From NCBI RefSeq assembly GCF_030371825.1, contig NZ_JAUDDM010000001.1: a stretch of 64,000 nucleotides of DNA. One strand, 5' to 3'. The notes below the pieces were generated by a model. That model had not been told where the DNA came from, did not search any database, and saw only the letters and a list, made by a program, of their open reading frames with translations. Position numbers and translations under genes: made by a program. Positions 8,219 through 16,693 of the stretch are shown here, piece after piece (positions within the stretch are counted from its first letter, which is position 1; each line of letters opens with the position of its first letter). Source of the stretch: Collinsella sp944321445. GTDB lineage: Bacteria > Actinomycetota > Coriobacteriia > Coriobacteriales > Coriobacteriaceae.

Positions 8219-9007
8219 ATGTCGGATATTGAATCGCTCTCGCAGCAAGCGGGCAAGTCGAAGCGCCCGCTCATTCTGGTCGCCCCCCGTTATGAGAAAA
8301 GCGACCCGTGCGTGAAGATGCCCGAGCCGCTGGCCCCGGAGGAGACGGCGGCCACGGTGTTTCTCGATGCCATCTTGGCGGCAGGGGGTCTGCCGCTTGT
8401 GATGCCGCTTACCGATGACGATGACGTGCTGGCCGAGATGGTCGCTATGGCCGACGGCATCGCCGTGCCGGGCGGACAGGACGTGTCGCCCAAGATGTGG
8501 GGTGACGAGCGCGCCTACGATGAATCGCTGCTGTGCCCGTTGCGCGATGCGTTCGAGTACCGGCTCATCCGCGCCGCCCTGGCTTCGCATACGCCGCTTT
8601 TCACCACGTGCCGCGGCACCCAGATGCTCAATGTCGCTTTGGGCGGCACGCTGTGCATGGACGTGCCCGGCATGAAGCCCGTCGACGGCATGGTTCTGTG
8701 GCGGCATGCTCACATCCTCTCGGATCCCGCGCACCCGGTCGAGGTGAAAGCGGGCTCGCTTCTTGAGCGCGCCTTGGGCGGCTACACCACCGTGCAGGCG
8801 AACTCGAGCCATCACTGCTGCGTTGACCGTTTGGGCGAGGGCGTGGAGCTCGTCGCGCGGGCTACCGATGGCGTGCCCGAGGGCATCGAGGTGCCTGGTG
8901 AGCGGTTCTGTCTGGGTGTTCAGTGGCATCCCGAATATACCTGGACAAAGATGGAGACGGACTTCAACCTGTGGAAGGCATTCGTGAACGCGGCTGCCGA
9001 GCGCTAA
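8219..9007 (+). CDS. Gamma-glutamyl-gamma-aminobutyrate hydrolase-like (peptidase C26) protein
   Basis: Class I glutamine-amidotransferase-like hydrolase of 262 aa in the PuuD/C26 group, which cleaves gamma-glutamyl amide bonds. The nucleophile elbow TTCRGTQML puts Cys near residue 132, and GVQWHPEY near 234 supplies the His-Glu part of the triad. ATG 8219 follows GAGGAG at about 9 nt spacing. It lies 39 nt after the ATPase in the same direction and is probably the last gene of the importer operon, suggesting that imported or released gamma-glutamyl compounds are processed to glutamate. The substrate is inferred from context and family only. Confidence 0.85.
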   Translation: MSDIESLSQQAGKSKRPLILVAPRYEKSDPCVKMPEPLAPEETAATVFLDAILAAGGLPLVMPLTDDDDVLAEMVAMADGIAVPGGQDVSPKMWGDERAYDESLLCPLRDAFEYRLIRAALASHTPLFTTCRGTQMLNVALGGTLCMDVPGMKPVDGMVLWRHAHILSDPAHPVEVKAGSLLERALGGYTTVQANSSHHCCVDRLGEGVELVARATDGVPEGIEVPGERFCLGVQWHPEYTWTKMETDFNLWKAFVNAAAER

Positions 9008-9020
9008 CCTTCCGTGGGCC

Positions 9021-10163
9021 TCAGCGCTTCTCGAGATAGTCCCGGGCGCTGCGATACACTGGCTTGCCCTGTGAGCGCGCATATGCCAGAAGCTCCGCAT
9101 TGCGCGCGTTCGCCGATCCGAATCGTTCGACGGTGCAGATGAGGGCATCGCATGCATCGATTGCTGCTCGTGCGGCTTCGAGGTTCTGTTCCGTTAGGGC
9201 TTCGAAGCCGTTCTCGTATATGACGTGCATGCTCAGCTGTGCAGCTAAGATGCCGTCGACGTCGTATGCGTGAAGGACCCCTGCGGCAAAGGGCACGCCG
9301 GCGCGTTGGAGCGCGCGGAAGCAGGTGGCACCCGTGCCGCCGCCTGCGACGACGAATACCTTCGGCTCGCCGTCGGGCGCCGGAAGCTCGACGCTCGCAA
9401 AATGGGGCTCGTAGGTTTGAGGCTCGAGTCCATAGAGCGCGCAGACGGTGTCGGCGTTCATGACGGCACCAGGTGAACCTTGGGCGACGACGCGACCATC
9501 TTTGACGCACATCAAGCGATCCGCCGCTTTGAGCGCAAGGTCGATCTGGTGCAACGAAAGCATGATCGCACAGGCATGGTTTTGCGCATAGGCGCGCAGC
9601 GTGGCGAGCATGTCGAGCTGCGCGCGGATGTCGAGATACGACGTCGGTTCGTCCATGAGCAGCACGCGCGGCTTTTGGCATAGGGCGCGGGCGATCAGCG
9701 TGCGTTGCCGCTGGCCATCGCTCATGTGGGCAAAGTCGCGTTCGCGCACGTCCCAGGTGCCGGTTGCCTCCATCGCAACTCGCACGGCGTGCTCATCTTC
9801 CTCGGAGAGTATTCCGAGGTGCCCTGTATACGGATACCGGCCGGTGTCCACGATGTCCTTTGCGCGCAGCAGCTCGGTTTTCGGCCTATCGGTAAAGAGC
9901 GTTGCGAGCACGCGTGCGCGCTGCTGCAAGGGCATGTCCTGCATGGCTTGGTCGAAGATGCGTACCGAGCCATCGATCGGGGCCAGCAGGCCCGCAACGG
10001 TTTTGAGGATCGTGGTCTTTCCCGATCCGTTGGGACCGATGAGCGCAACGACCTCTCCGGGGCGTACAGACAGGTCGATGTCGCGCACGAGTGGTCGCTT
10101 CGAATGTCCCACAGACAGGTGCTCGATCACCAGCGCATAGGTGCCAACGCGTGCGTCGTTCAT
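9021..10163 (-). CDS. Iron-siderophore/cobalamin-type ABC ATPase with extra C-terminal domain
   Basis: FecE/BtuD-type ATPase followed by an unusual extension, 380 aa in total. Residues 1-255 hold Walker A GPNGSGKTT (about 38-46), signature MSDGQRQR (about 149) and Walker B LLMDEPTSYLD (about 170). From about residue 267 a further 110 residues begin FVVAGGGTGATCFRALQRAG, glycine-rich and Rossmann-like, and end in a short alpha/beta segment. This tail is not part of standard FecE proteins; its role may be ligand sensing, but that is a guess. The ATG at 10163 is preceded by AAGGAGGT; a long upstream in-frame extension is antisense-like and rejected. It overlaps the permease gene by ATGA. Confidence 0.87.
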   Translation of the reverse strand: MNDARVGTYALVIEHLSVGHSKRPLVRDIDLSVRPGEVVALIGPNGSGKTTILKTVAGLLAPIDGSVRIFDQAMQDMPLQQRARVLATLFTDRPKTELLRAKDIVDTGRYPYTGHLGILSEEDEHAVRVAMEATGTWDVRERDFAHMSDGQRQRTLIARALCQKPRVLLMDEPTSYLDIRAQLDMLATLRAYAQNHACAIMLSLHQIDLALKAADRLMCVKDGRVVAQGSPGAVMNADTVCALYGLEPQTYEPHFASVELPAPDGEPKVFVVAGGGTGATCFRALQRAGVPFAAGVLHAYDVDGILAAQLSMHVIYENGFEALTEQNLEAARAAIDACDALICTVERFGSANARNAELLAYARSQGKPVYRSARDYLEKR

Positions 10164-11200
10164 GTCAGCGACCTCCTTTTGAGCATGAGGGCGATGACGA
10201 TAGGTGCGCCGATCACAGCGGTGACTGCGCTCACCGGAAGCTCGACGGGGGAGAACAGCATGCGTGCCGCCAGGTCGCAGCCGCAGCAGAACACGGACCC
10301 CGTCAACAGGCACGTGGGAATCACGAGGAGGGGGCGCGAGGATGCGATGAAGCGGCGCGCAAGGTGCGGCGCGGCAATGCCCACGAACGATATGGGCCCC
10401 GCAAACGCGGTCACGCAGGCAGAAAGCGCGCTCGATATGAGCACGATCGCGATGCGAAGGCCCATGATGTCGACACCCAGCCCCTGCGCGGTCGCCTCGC
10501 CGAGCTGATAGGCGCCGAGCGGTTTGGAGAGCGCGAAGGCGGCCGCGCTTGCGATGAGCACGCATACCGCGACGATTGCGACATCATGCCAGTTTGCGCC
10601 GGAAAAGCTTCCCTGCGACCAGCTTTGGAGGTTGACGATGCTCTGGTCATCTGCGAAGGCGATGAGGAAGTTCGTGGCGGCTGAGCAAAGGTACCCCACC
10701 ATGACGCCCGCAACGATCAGGGTGGATTGCGAGCGCACCTTGCGCGCCAGCAGCAGTACGAACCCTGTGGTGGCAAGTGCGCCCGCGAGTGCCGCGGCAA
10801 CCGATATCCAGGGCGTCATGATGCGGCTGGATCCGAGCACGACGATCATGGCGAGGGCGACCGTCAGACGCGAGCCCGAAGAGATGCCGAGCACGAAGGG
10901 GTCGGCGATGGGATTGTTGAAAAACGTCTGCAGCAAAAAGCCCGAAAGTGAAAGCGCACCTCCCAGCAAGATCGCGGTGATGACGCGCGGCAGGCGGATC
11001 TGCCATATCACTTGACTCAGCGTGGAGCTGTCCGCGCCCGAGACGAGCGCCAAGAAGATATCTTCAGGGCTGCCGCCGACGCTGCCGATGCATAGGTTCA
11101 CAGCAAACAGCACGACGAGCATGCCGCCAAGCGCGGCATTCACCGCGGCGAAGCGGGCGGCGCGATGCCGGGACGGGTGCGGGGCGGCTGCAGGGAACAT
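10160..11200 (-). CDS. FecCD-family ABC importer permease
   Basis: Polytopic permease of 346 aa with about ten helices, of the BtuC/FecCD family that moves ferric siderophores, heme or cobalamin. Typical segments are GALSLSGFLLQTFFNNPIAD (early) and the conserved GPISFVGIAAPHLAR near residue 260. It sits between the binding lipoprotein gene (3 nt away) and the ATPase gene (4-nt overlap), giving the usual order binding protein, permease, ATPase. One gene encodes the permease, so it should act as a homodimer. Confidence 0.93.
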   Translation of the reverse strand: MFPAAAPHPSRHRAARFAAVNAALGGMLVVLFAVNLCIGSVGGSPEDIFLALVSGADSSTLSQVIWQIRLPRVITAILLGGALSLSGFLLQTFFNNPIADPFVLGISSGSRLTVALAMIVVLGSSRIMTPWISVAAALAGALATTGFVLLLARKVRSQSTLIVAGVMVGYLCSAATNFLIAFADDQSIVNLQSWSQGSFSGANWHDVAIVAVCVLIASAAAFALSKPLGAYQLGEATAQGLGVDIMGLRIAIVLISSALSACVTAFAGPISFVGIAAPHLARRFIASSRPLLVIPTCLLTGSVFCCGCDLAARMLFSPVELPVSAVTAVIGAPIVIALMLKRRSLT

Positions 11201-11203
11201 GTG

Positions 11204-12436
11204 CTAGTCCAGTTTCCAGATGTATCCGAACGTGTCGTTTTCGTTCGTGAGCGCGGCACGAATATCGCTCATGATGGCATCCATGCTCGTCATGGCTTGG
11301 TACATGTTCTCGTCACAGGCGTATACGCGCCCCTCCTGAACGGCTTTGAAATCTGCGAGCAGCGGATTTTTCGCGATAAGATCCTCGATACTCGTAACGC
11401 TTGCATCCACCGTGGTGTTGTAGATGATGACATCGGCTTCTTTGGCGGTCGCATAGAAGGCTTCAAGGTCGATGACGGCTTGTACCGAAGATGATTGCTC
11501 CTCGTTTTCATCGTCGGGGTCGAAGGAGACGAATGAACCGCCTGCCAACTCGATCATCTGGGAGAAGTAATCGGTTGACCTGCGGGTAACCGCCGCGCCG
11601 TCGTCGTTGATGTAGAAGAAGGCCACCGTGGTGCCTGTGGGGTCCTGAGACGCCACGGATTCAACGCGGGCAGCAATCGCATCGAAGCTCGCTTGCGCTT
11701 GCTCCTCATGCCCGAAGATGGCGCCCATGAGCTTGATCCACTCCAAGCGCCCTAACACTTGGGGCTCGGTGCTCGATTGCTCGGTGATCACCGTTACGCC
11801 CAGCTCCTGCAGCTTCCGCTTCGCATCGGGCGCGTGGTTGATCTTGGTGTTCTCGATCGCGAGCGTGCAGCCGGCGCTTGCGATGAGCTCGAAATCGGGG
11901 GAGCTGTATTTGCCGCCGTAGGCGACATCGCCGGCATCGATCGCTTGGGCAAGGTGCTCGACGGGGCAATCTTGCGCCGTGACCGATGAGACCGTCACGG
12001 CATCGAGGACGTCGATCTCATCGAGCAGGCATATCATGCCGGTTGAGACCACATAGGTGCTGGTGACAGGCTGCTGGATAACCGCGATGCCGGATGCAAG
12101 GCCATCGGGTGCGGAGGCGCCTTCGGGGACAATGAGGAAGCGCTCTCCGTTAGCGGTGCAGACGAGCCGGTAGCCGCCTTCATACGTATCGATGGTGAAG
12201 TTCTTCGCATAGGCGAGGTCGACAGATCCGGTGCGCGTGAGGTCGCAGCCAAGGTCGGTATCGCGAAACGAAGCGGTTGCCTGCGTGTCCGACGCCTGCT
12301 CTTCACGCGACGATCCCTCGTCCTGAGTCGTTGCAGCAGGTGTGGCGCATGCGGAGAGCGAGCACGCGACGGCAAGCGCAAGCGCGCAAACAAGTGCGGG
12401 GATACGATGCGTGCGTCTCGTTGGACTGAGCTTCAT
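11204..12436 (-). CDS. ABC transporter substrate-binding lipoprotein (siderophore/cobalamin type)
   Basis: Periplasmic-binding-protein-like lipoprotein of 410 aa at the head of the iron/cobalamin-type operon. The signal peptide has basic residues, a hydrophobic core and lipobox LSAC with Cys30, followed by a Ser/Thr/Glu-rich linker. The rest has two lobes joined by what should be a long helix, as in the class III binding proteins, with ASAGCTLAIENTK and DVIIYNTTVDASV marking lobe cores. Ligand is not identifiable from sequence. The divergent gene starts at 12585, so the 148-nt gap should hold both promoters; I see no riboswitch there. Confidence 0.85.
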   Translation of the reverse strand: MKLSPTRRTHRIPALVCALALAVACSLSACATPAATTQDEGSSREEQASDTQATASFRDTDLGCDLTRTGSVDLAYAKNFTIDTYEGGYRLVCTANGERFLIVPEGASAPDGLASGIAVIQQPVTSTYVVSTGMICLLDEIDVLDAVTVSSVTAQDCPVEHLAQAIDAGDVAYGGKYSSPDFELIASAGCTLAIENTKINHAPDAKRKLQELGVTVITEQSSTEPQVLGRLEWIKLMGAIFGHEEQAQASFDAIAARVESVASQDPTGTTVAFFYINDDGAAVTRRSTDYFSQMIELAGGSFVSFDPDDENEEQSSSVQAVIDLEAFYATAKEADVIIYNTTVDASVTSIEDLIAKNPLLADFKAVQEGRVYACDENMYQAMTSMDAIMSDIRAALTNENDTFGYIWKLD

Positions 12437-12584
12437 GGTGGCGGGTCATCTCCCGGAACGAATGCGCGGTGAATATCGATGGGAACACACCCATGATACC
12501 CGTCTACGCACGTAAGCGCCTGTCGCGCGGGAGCGAAAACGGGTACAGTACCGCTGTGATAAAGCCGATGGGAGCATATGTGCT

Positions 12585-13670
12585 ATGAACGATAGTTGTA
12601 CGAGACATGCCGACGGATCCGATACGACGTTTCTATCGAGCTTGCCCCTTGCGCAATCAACGATTGACTACGACGTGGCCAGTCGTGGCGATGAGCATGC
12701 AATCGAGCGTCTGATGAAGTGCGATTCCACGCGCATCGTGCTCTTGCGCAACGCCTCAGTTGCCGTTCCGCTGCAGGAGGGGACCCATGCGGTCAGTGAG
12801 CTTGCCTGCTCGATGGACCCGGCGGCGCCGCGCCCCGATGCCCAGGCGCCCACGGGGCCCATGGAGCTTGCGTTTCTGCGCGGCCCGCAGGTGCGTGCGT
12901 GCTCGGCACTCGATATGTGCCTCTCGGTGCTGTTGGGCTGGGAGCGCGCCGTGGATCCCGCGGTGCCTTTCGTGGCGCTTGACGTGAGCGGGCTGTTCGA
13001 GGGCGACGATTCCCTGTGCACTCATTCGGTGCTGCGCCTGTTCGAGCATCTCGATTGGGTCGAGCTCCGTTCGTTCGCACCGTGCGCGTCGGCGCGCGAT
13101 GCAGGGCTCGCCACGAGTGCCGTGGCGGTGTGCACCTGGCATCGCCAGCAACGGTTCTGTCCGTTTTGCGGCTCTCCCGTGCGACCCATCATGTCGGGAT
13201 GGGCGCAAACCTGTACAAACCCCAATGACTCCGATCGGCTGCTGTTTCCGCGCATCGAGCCTGCCGTTATCACAGCGATCGTGGATGATGATGATCGGTT
13301 GCTGCTCCAGCATAACCGCGCTTGGCGTCCCCACTTCCATTCTGTATCCGCGGGCTTCGTCGAGGCGGGGGAGAGCTTGGAGCGCGCCGTTCGGCGTGAA
13401 GCCGCTGAAGAGGTCGGCGTCACGCTCGATGATATTCGGTACCTGGGGTCGCAGCCCTGGCCGTTTCCCGCGTCGATCATGCTCGGATTCCGCGCGCATG
13501 CCGCAACTATCCAGATTCGCGTCGACCACGATGAGGTGGAGTCTGCGCGCTGGTTCACGCGCGCCGAGCTCGCGCGCGCCATCGCGTCCGGTGAGGTTGA
13601 GCCGCCCGGTCGCGCCTCCATTGCGCGTCACATGATCGAGCAGTGGTATGGCGGGCCGCTTCCCGCATAA
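12585..13670 (+). CDS. NudC-like NADH pyrophosphatase (NUDIX)
   Basis: NUDIX hydrolase of 361 aa with NudC architecture: a variable N-terminal domain, a zinc-ribbon region, and a C-terminal NUDIX domain. The NUDIX box begins GFVEAGES near residue 257 and ends REAAEEVGV. The NudC-specific SQPWPFPAS motif follows near 289, supporting NAD(H) or NAD-capped RNA as substrate. The zinc ribbon reads CPFC, 14 residues, then C, but the position two residues later, where the fourth Cys is expected, is Pro; zinc binding may be altered or lost. Single gene divergent from the siderophore-type operon. Confidence 0.88.
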   Translation: MNDSCTRHADGSDTTFLSSLPLAQSTIDYDVASRGDEHAIERLMKCDSTRIVLLRNASVAVPLQEGTHAVSELACSMDPAAPRPDAQAPTGPMELAFLRGPQVRACSALDMCLSVLLGWERAVDPAVPFVALDVSGLFEGDDSLCTHSVLRLFEHLDWVELRSFAPCASARDAGLATSAVAVCTWHRQQRFCPFCGSPVRPIMSGWAQTCTNPNDSDRLLFPRIEPAVITAIVDDDDRLLLQHNRAWRPHFHSVSAGFVEAGESLERAVRREAAEEVGVTLDDIRYLGSQPWPFPASIMLGFRAHAATIQIRVDHDEVESARWFTRAELARAIASGEVEPPGRASIARHMIEQWYGGPLPA

Positions 13671-13774
13671 CGGGAAGAAACTTTACCGTTTGCTGACACA
13701 GGGCTTATGGATACTTGCCTGTGCGCGGGTATGTGTAGGTATACCTAGTCGAGACGCGAACGGGATGGCTGATT

Positions 13775-14068
13775 ATGAAGACGTGGGCTGAGGTTAAAGA
13801 GGACATCATCGGTAAGCGCGAGAGCGAGTTCACGGGACGCAAGGGACAACTGTTGCGCTACGGCGGTTTCACCTTTGTGCTGCTCATCGTTATTCAGTTG
13901 GTGAAGGCGTTCATGCTACTCTTTGGTGCGCAATCGGCCGCAATCGACGTACCCTTCCTGTTCATCTCGCTTGCGGCCTTTGCCGTGTATCCCATCTACC
14001 GGGGCATTGCGCGCGCATGTGGGTTCGCGCCCGATTGCCAAAACGATTGCGGCGCATCGGTCGGCTGA
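13775..14068 (+). CDS. Small two-helix membrane protein, unknown function
   Basis: Protein of 97 aa with a charged N-terminus (MKTWAEVKEDIIGKRES), two predicted membrane helices (about 30-50 and 57-77) and a short Cys-containing C-terminal tail (CGFAPDCQNDC). I do not recognise the family. It has its own start context and about 100 nt of upstream intergenic DNA containing an inverted repeat CACAGG...CCTGTG (13698-13724). Composition matches the surrounding genes, so it is probably real, but no function can be assigned. Confidence 0.65.
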   Translation: MKTWAEVKEDIIGKRESEFTGRKGQLLRYGGFTFVLLIVIQLVKAFMLLFGAQSAAIDVPFLFISLAAFAVYPIYRGIARACGFAPDCQNDCGASVG

Positions 14069-14131
14069 TTTCTGCCCGCAGCGCATTGCGACAAGGTCAA
14101 TGGTACCGAAGCGTGCAGCCGCATGGATGCG

Positions 14132-14758
14132 TCATGCGCAGCCGCACGCTTTTGCATGCGCATCGATGGCGCACTTGAGCGCGGCAGCGTCTCTGGCAAA
14201 ATGGAACGCACGCATGCCGGCGACTTCGGCACCGCGGCAATTATCCTGGTTGTCATCGACGAACAGGCAGGCTGAAGGTTCAAGGTCGTAGCGCTCGCAC
14301 AGCAGCCGGTATATCGCCGGATCGGGCTTCATGATGCGCTCGAACCCCGAGACCACGCGTCCGTCCATGAGCGGATAGACCGGGCATCCGGCGAGCTGCA
14401 GGTCGATGCGGGTGGATGCGTTGGAGAGCAGATAGAGCCCGAAACCGCGTTCATGCAGGTCGCGCACGATGGCGCAGACCTCATCGAGCGGACGCGAGAG
14501 CTCGGGCCAGTGCTCGAGGCATGCGTGCAACGCGGGATGCAGGCGCGCGGGCAGGTGGTCTTCAGCGATACGACGGACCGTATCGTGCTCGATGACGCCG
14601 GCGTCCAGCAGTGCCCAGGAATCGCGGGCGAAGAGCGCGTCGTTCAAGAGGGCGGCATCGGCCTCGTTTTCCGTGAAGGCTCGAGCGAAATCCATGCCGT
14701 TGAAGGTCATGAGCACGTTACCCATGTCGAACACGATGTTGCAGCGCTTTTGATCCAT
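14132..14758 (-). CDS. HAD-superfamily hydrolase (YihX-like phosphatase)
   Basis: Haloacid-dehalogenase-type phosphatase of 208 aa. The first motif is FDMGNVLMTF near residues 9-18, with the nucleophilic Asp; the second is the LLSNAST segment with the Ser/Asn; the third combines the Lys of IMKPDPAIY with the acidic CLFVDDNQDN. This pattern matches subfamily IA phosphatases like YihX that act on small sugar phosphates. ATG 14758 is preceded by AAGGAGGT, so the 33-codon upstream extension is not used. It is divergent from the NUDIX gene at 14848 with a 89-nt shared promoter gap. Confidence 0.87.
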   Translation of the reverse strand: MDQKRCNIVFDMGNVLMTFNGMDFARAFTENEADAALLNDALFARDSWALLDAGVIEHDTVRRIAEDHLPARLHPALHACLEHWPELSRPLDEVCAIVRDLHERGFGLYLLSNASTRIDLQLAGCPVYPLMDGRVVSGFERIMKPDPAIYRLLCERYDLEPSACLFVDDNQDNCRGAEVAGMRAFHFARDAAALKCAIDAHAKACGCA

Positions 14759-14847
14759 CTGCGTAACCTCCTTGTGCTTGTGCCCCATTGTACGCTGGTA
14801 GCGCCATAATGGATTGAGCGACACCGCATTGCCGTTGGGAGGTTGCC

Positions 14848-15363
14848 ATGCCCACACCGGAGTTCATCACGCGCCTGCGCAAGAAGATCGGCCATGACGA
14901 GCTGTGGCTCGTCGGGGTGACCGGGTTCATTCAAGATGGTGCCAACCGCGTGCTTTTGGGAAAACGGGCCGACACGGGTGCGTGGGCGCTCGTATCCGGT
15001 ATCAACGAGCCGGGCGAGGAGCCTGCCGACACCATCGCGCGCGAAGCGTACGAAGAGACGGGCGTGCGAATCGTTCCCGAGTACCTAGCGAGCGTTGCCG
15101 CCGACAGCCGTGTGATTACGTATGAGAACGGCGATCGGGTGCAGTATCTTGAGCTGCTCTATATCTGCAGCCTAGACTCCCGTGATGCTGGGTCGGCACA
15201 CGTACATGACGAGGAAAGCCTTGAAGTGGGATGGTTTGCCCTCGATGATCTTCCTCGGCCTCTCGCCACAACTACGGTTGAGCGCATCGAGCTTGCTCAG
15301 CGGTTTCTTAGTAATCTGGGACAAGGAGATGCGCACGCTTTGTTTATGCGTGCGCAAGGATAG
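14848..15363 (+). CDS. NUDIX hydrolase
   Basis: Stand-alone NUDIX hydrolase of 171 aa. The NUDIX box begins GINEPGEE near residue 51 and ends REAYEETGV; the central Arg-Glu-x2-Glu-Glu residues that bind metal are present. The start is ATG 14848 after GGGAGGTTGCC. Family members remove pyrophosphate from nucleoside diphosphates linked to other groups; the phrase GKRADTGAWALVSG suggests an ADP-ribose or mutT-like enzyme but does not settle it. The end is only 22 nt from the convergent thioesterase gene. Confidence 0.85.
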   Translation: MPTPEFITRLRKKIGHDELWLVGVTGFIQDGANRVLLGKRADTGAWALVSGINEPGEEPADTIAREAYEETGVRIVPEYLASVAADSRVITYENGDRVQYLELLYICSLDSRDAGSAHVHDEESLEVGWFALDDLPRPLATTTVERIELAQRFLSNLGQGDAHALFMRAQG

Positions 15364-15385
15364 CGTATCTGGTGTGTCGATTGAG

Positions 15386-16120
15386 CTATTTGAGCTCCAC
15401 CACTGCGTAGGGGCTGTCCGTCGCGTCTGCTAACACCGCGACAATACGGTCTGACTCATGTGAGATGCTGGGATAGATGGTATCGCCCAGCACGGCGGCG
15501 CGGCGGTAGTCGACCCGCACCTCGCGCGGCTGCGTTTCGCGCGGCAGGATGTCGAGCGCAATCTGCACATACTGGCAGTTGTTGACATGCTTGTTTGTAT
15601 CGATGAGCCCGCGGCGCACCTCGATGGGCGCAAAGGGGGTCATCTCGTCAGGCACCTTCACGCGGCGTCCCTCATTGGGCATGGGTAGCGGGTCGTGCGT
15701 GCCGTAGGGTTTGACGTGCTCTTCGGTGGGGCGGATGGGCTTACCGGTGGAAAGGTCGATAGATGCCCAGGATGATTCCGCCTTGGCAATGAGCGTGCCC
15801 GCGTTGTCCTTGATGTAGAAGTTACGCTTTGCAGTAAATCCGCGAAACGAGCTCGCGAAGGTTCCGATGACGATTTCTTCACAGAGCGAGGGGTAGCGAT
15901 CGACGACGATGTGCCAGTGGGTGAGCACCCATGCGCGGCGTTCGTGCTTGAGCCACGCCATGCCCACGCCGAGCGCCTCGGACTGAAACGTGCTGCAGTC
16001 CTGGAAGGCGTTGATGAGCGCGGGGAGCGTCATGAGGCCGCGATGACCGACTTCGGTGTAGCGCACGTGCGCCGGGTATTCAAAGACGGTCAGGTCCCCG
16101 TTGAGGTCAATAAGCGGCAT
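15386..16120 (-). CDS. Acyl-ACP thioesterase
   Basis: Thioesterase of 244 aa of the plant FatA/bacterial acyl-ACP thioesterase family, with two hot-dog domains in tandem. It should release free fatty acids from acyl carrier protein in the cytoplasm. The N-terminal half contains TEVGHRGLMTLPALINAFQD, which is typical of the first hot-dog. The second begins near VRRGLIDTNKHVNNCQYVQI, with catalytic Asn and His in NKHVNN. ATG 16120 is selected because GAGGAG is placed about 9 nt upstream; the longer in-frame extension lacks one. Single gene in the minus direction. Confidence 0.88.
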   Translation of the reverse strand: MPLIDLNGDLTVFEYPAHVRYTEVGHRGLMTLPALINAFQDCSTFQSEALGVGMAWLKHERRAWVLTHWHIVVDRYPSLCEEIVIGTFASSFRGFTAKRNFYIKDNAGTLIAKAESSWASIDLSTGKPIRPTEEHVKPYGTHDPLPMPNEGRRVKVPDEMTPFAPIEVRRGLIDTNKHVNNCQYVQIALDILPRETQPREVRVDYRRAAVLGDTIYPSISHESDRIVAVLADATDSPYAVVELK

Positions 16121-16214
16121 GGACTGATGCTCCTCGTGCTGGATATGGCAATATGCAGCTGTCGAGTCTATCACGATGCGTGGTTGTCCCGTATGTCGGA
16201 AGTGACATGAAAAT

Positions 16215-16248
16215 GCCCCGCCGCGCGTTTGGAGATGCGCGGCGGGGC
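16215..16248 (-). terminator. Intrinsic terminator after flavin-binding protein gene
   Basis: Twelve-bp perfect stem GCCCCGCCGCGC / GCGCGGCGGGGC with a 10-nt loop. Reading the minus strand it is followed by ATTTTC, a short T-tract. It lies 26 nt past the stop of the gene at 16274-16672. Confidence 0.8.
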
Positions 16249-16273
16249 CGTGAGGTTCATGCGCGAAAGCATG

Positions 16274-16672
16274 CTAGAAGGTTACCGTACGGGGCTCGGC
16301 GGTAAACGAGCAGAAGGTCGCGGTGGCGTTTTCGAGCGCGAACACCTCGCAGTTACCGTCGTCCGCCGCGTACATGCTCTGGAGTTCCGGGTACTCGGAC
16401 AAGACGGCTTCGCGGGCTTCAAGGCGGTCATCGAGTACCGCATCGGCGGCGAGGCGCAGCCAGCCGCCCTCGTCGTCCATGGCGCACAGGGCGATACGCG
16501 GGTGCGCGATCATCTGGTCCGACACCGCCTTGACCTTGCCGGTTTGGATGTAGAGCTTGCCCTCGAACTTAGCGATGGTGCCGAAGGGGCGCACCTGTGG
16601 GTTCCCTTGCGCATCGACGGTTGCGAGGAAATAGGTGGGATGCTGTTTCAGGTAGGCGAGGACTTCGTCCAT
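16274..16672 (-). CDS. Pyridoxamine 5'-phosphate oxidase-like FMN-binding protein
   Basis: Small split-barrel flavoprotein-like protein, 132 aa. The opening segment YFLATVDAQGNPQVRPFG is characteristic of the pyridoxamine-phosphate-oxidase-like superfamily, and the barrel continues through LYIQTGKVKAVSDQM and RIALCAMDDEGGWLRL. Members of this size bind FMN or F420 and reduce small molecules; the real substrate is unknown. Start ATG 16672 follows AAGGAGCATC. It is downstream of the SixA-like gene by 21 nt in the same direction, so the two are probably co-transcribed and end at the terminator at 16215-16248. Confidence 0.82.
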   Translation of the reverse strand: MDEVLAYLKQHPTYFLATVDAQGNPQVRPFGTIAKFEGKLYIQTGKVKAVSDQMIAHPRIALCAMDDEGGWLRLAADAVLDDRLEAREAVLSEYPELQSMYAADDGNCEVFALENATATFCSFTAEPRTVTF

Positions 16673-16693
16673 GATGCTCCTTTCCGCTTGCCG

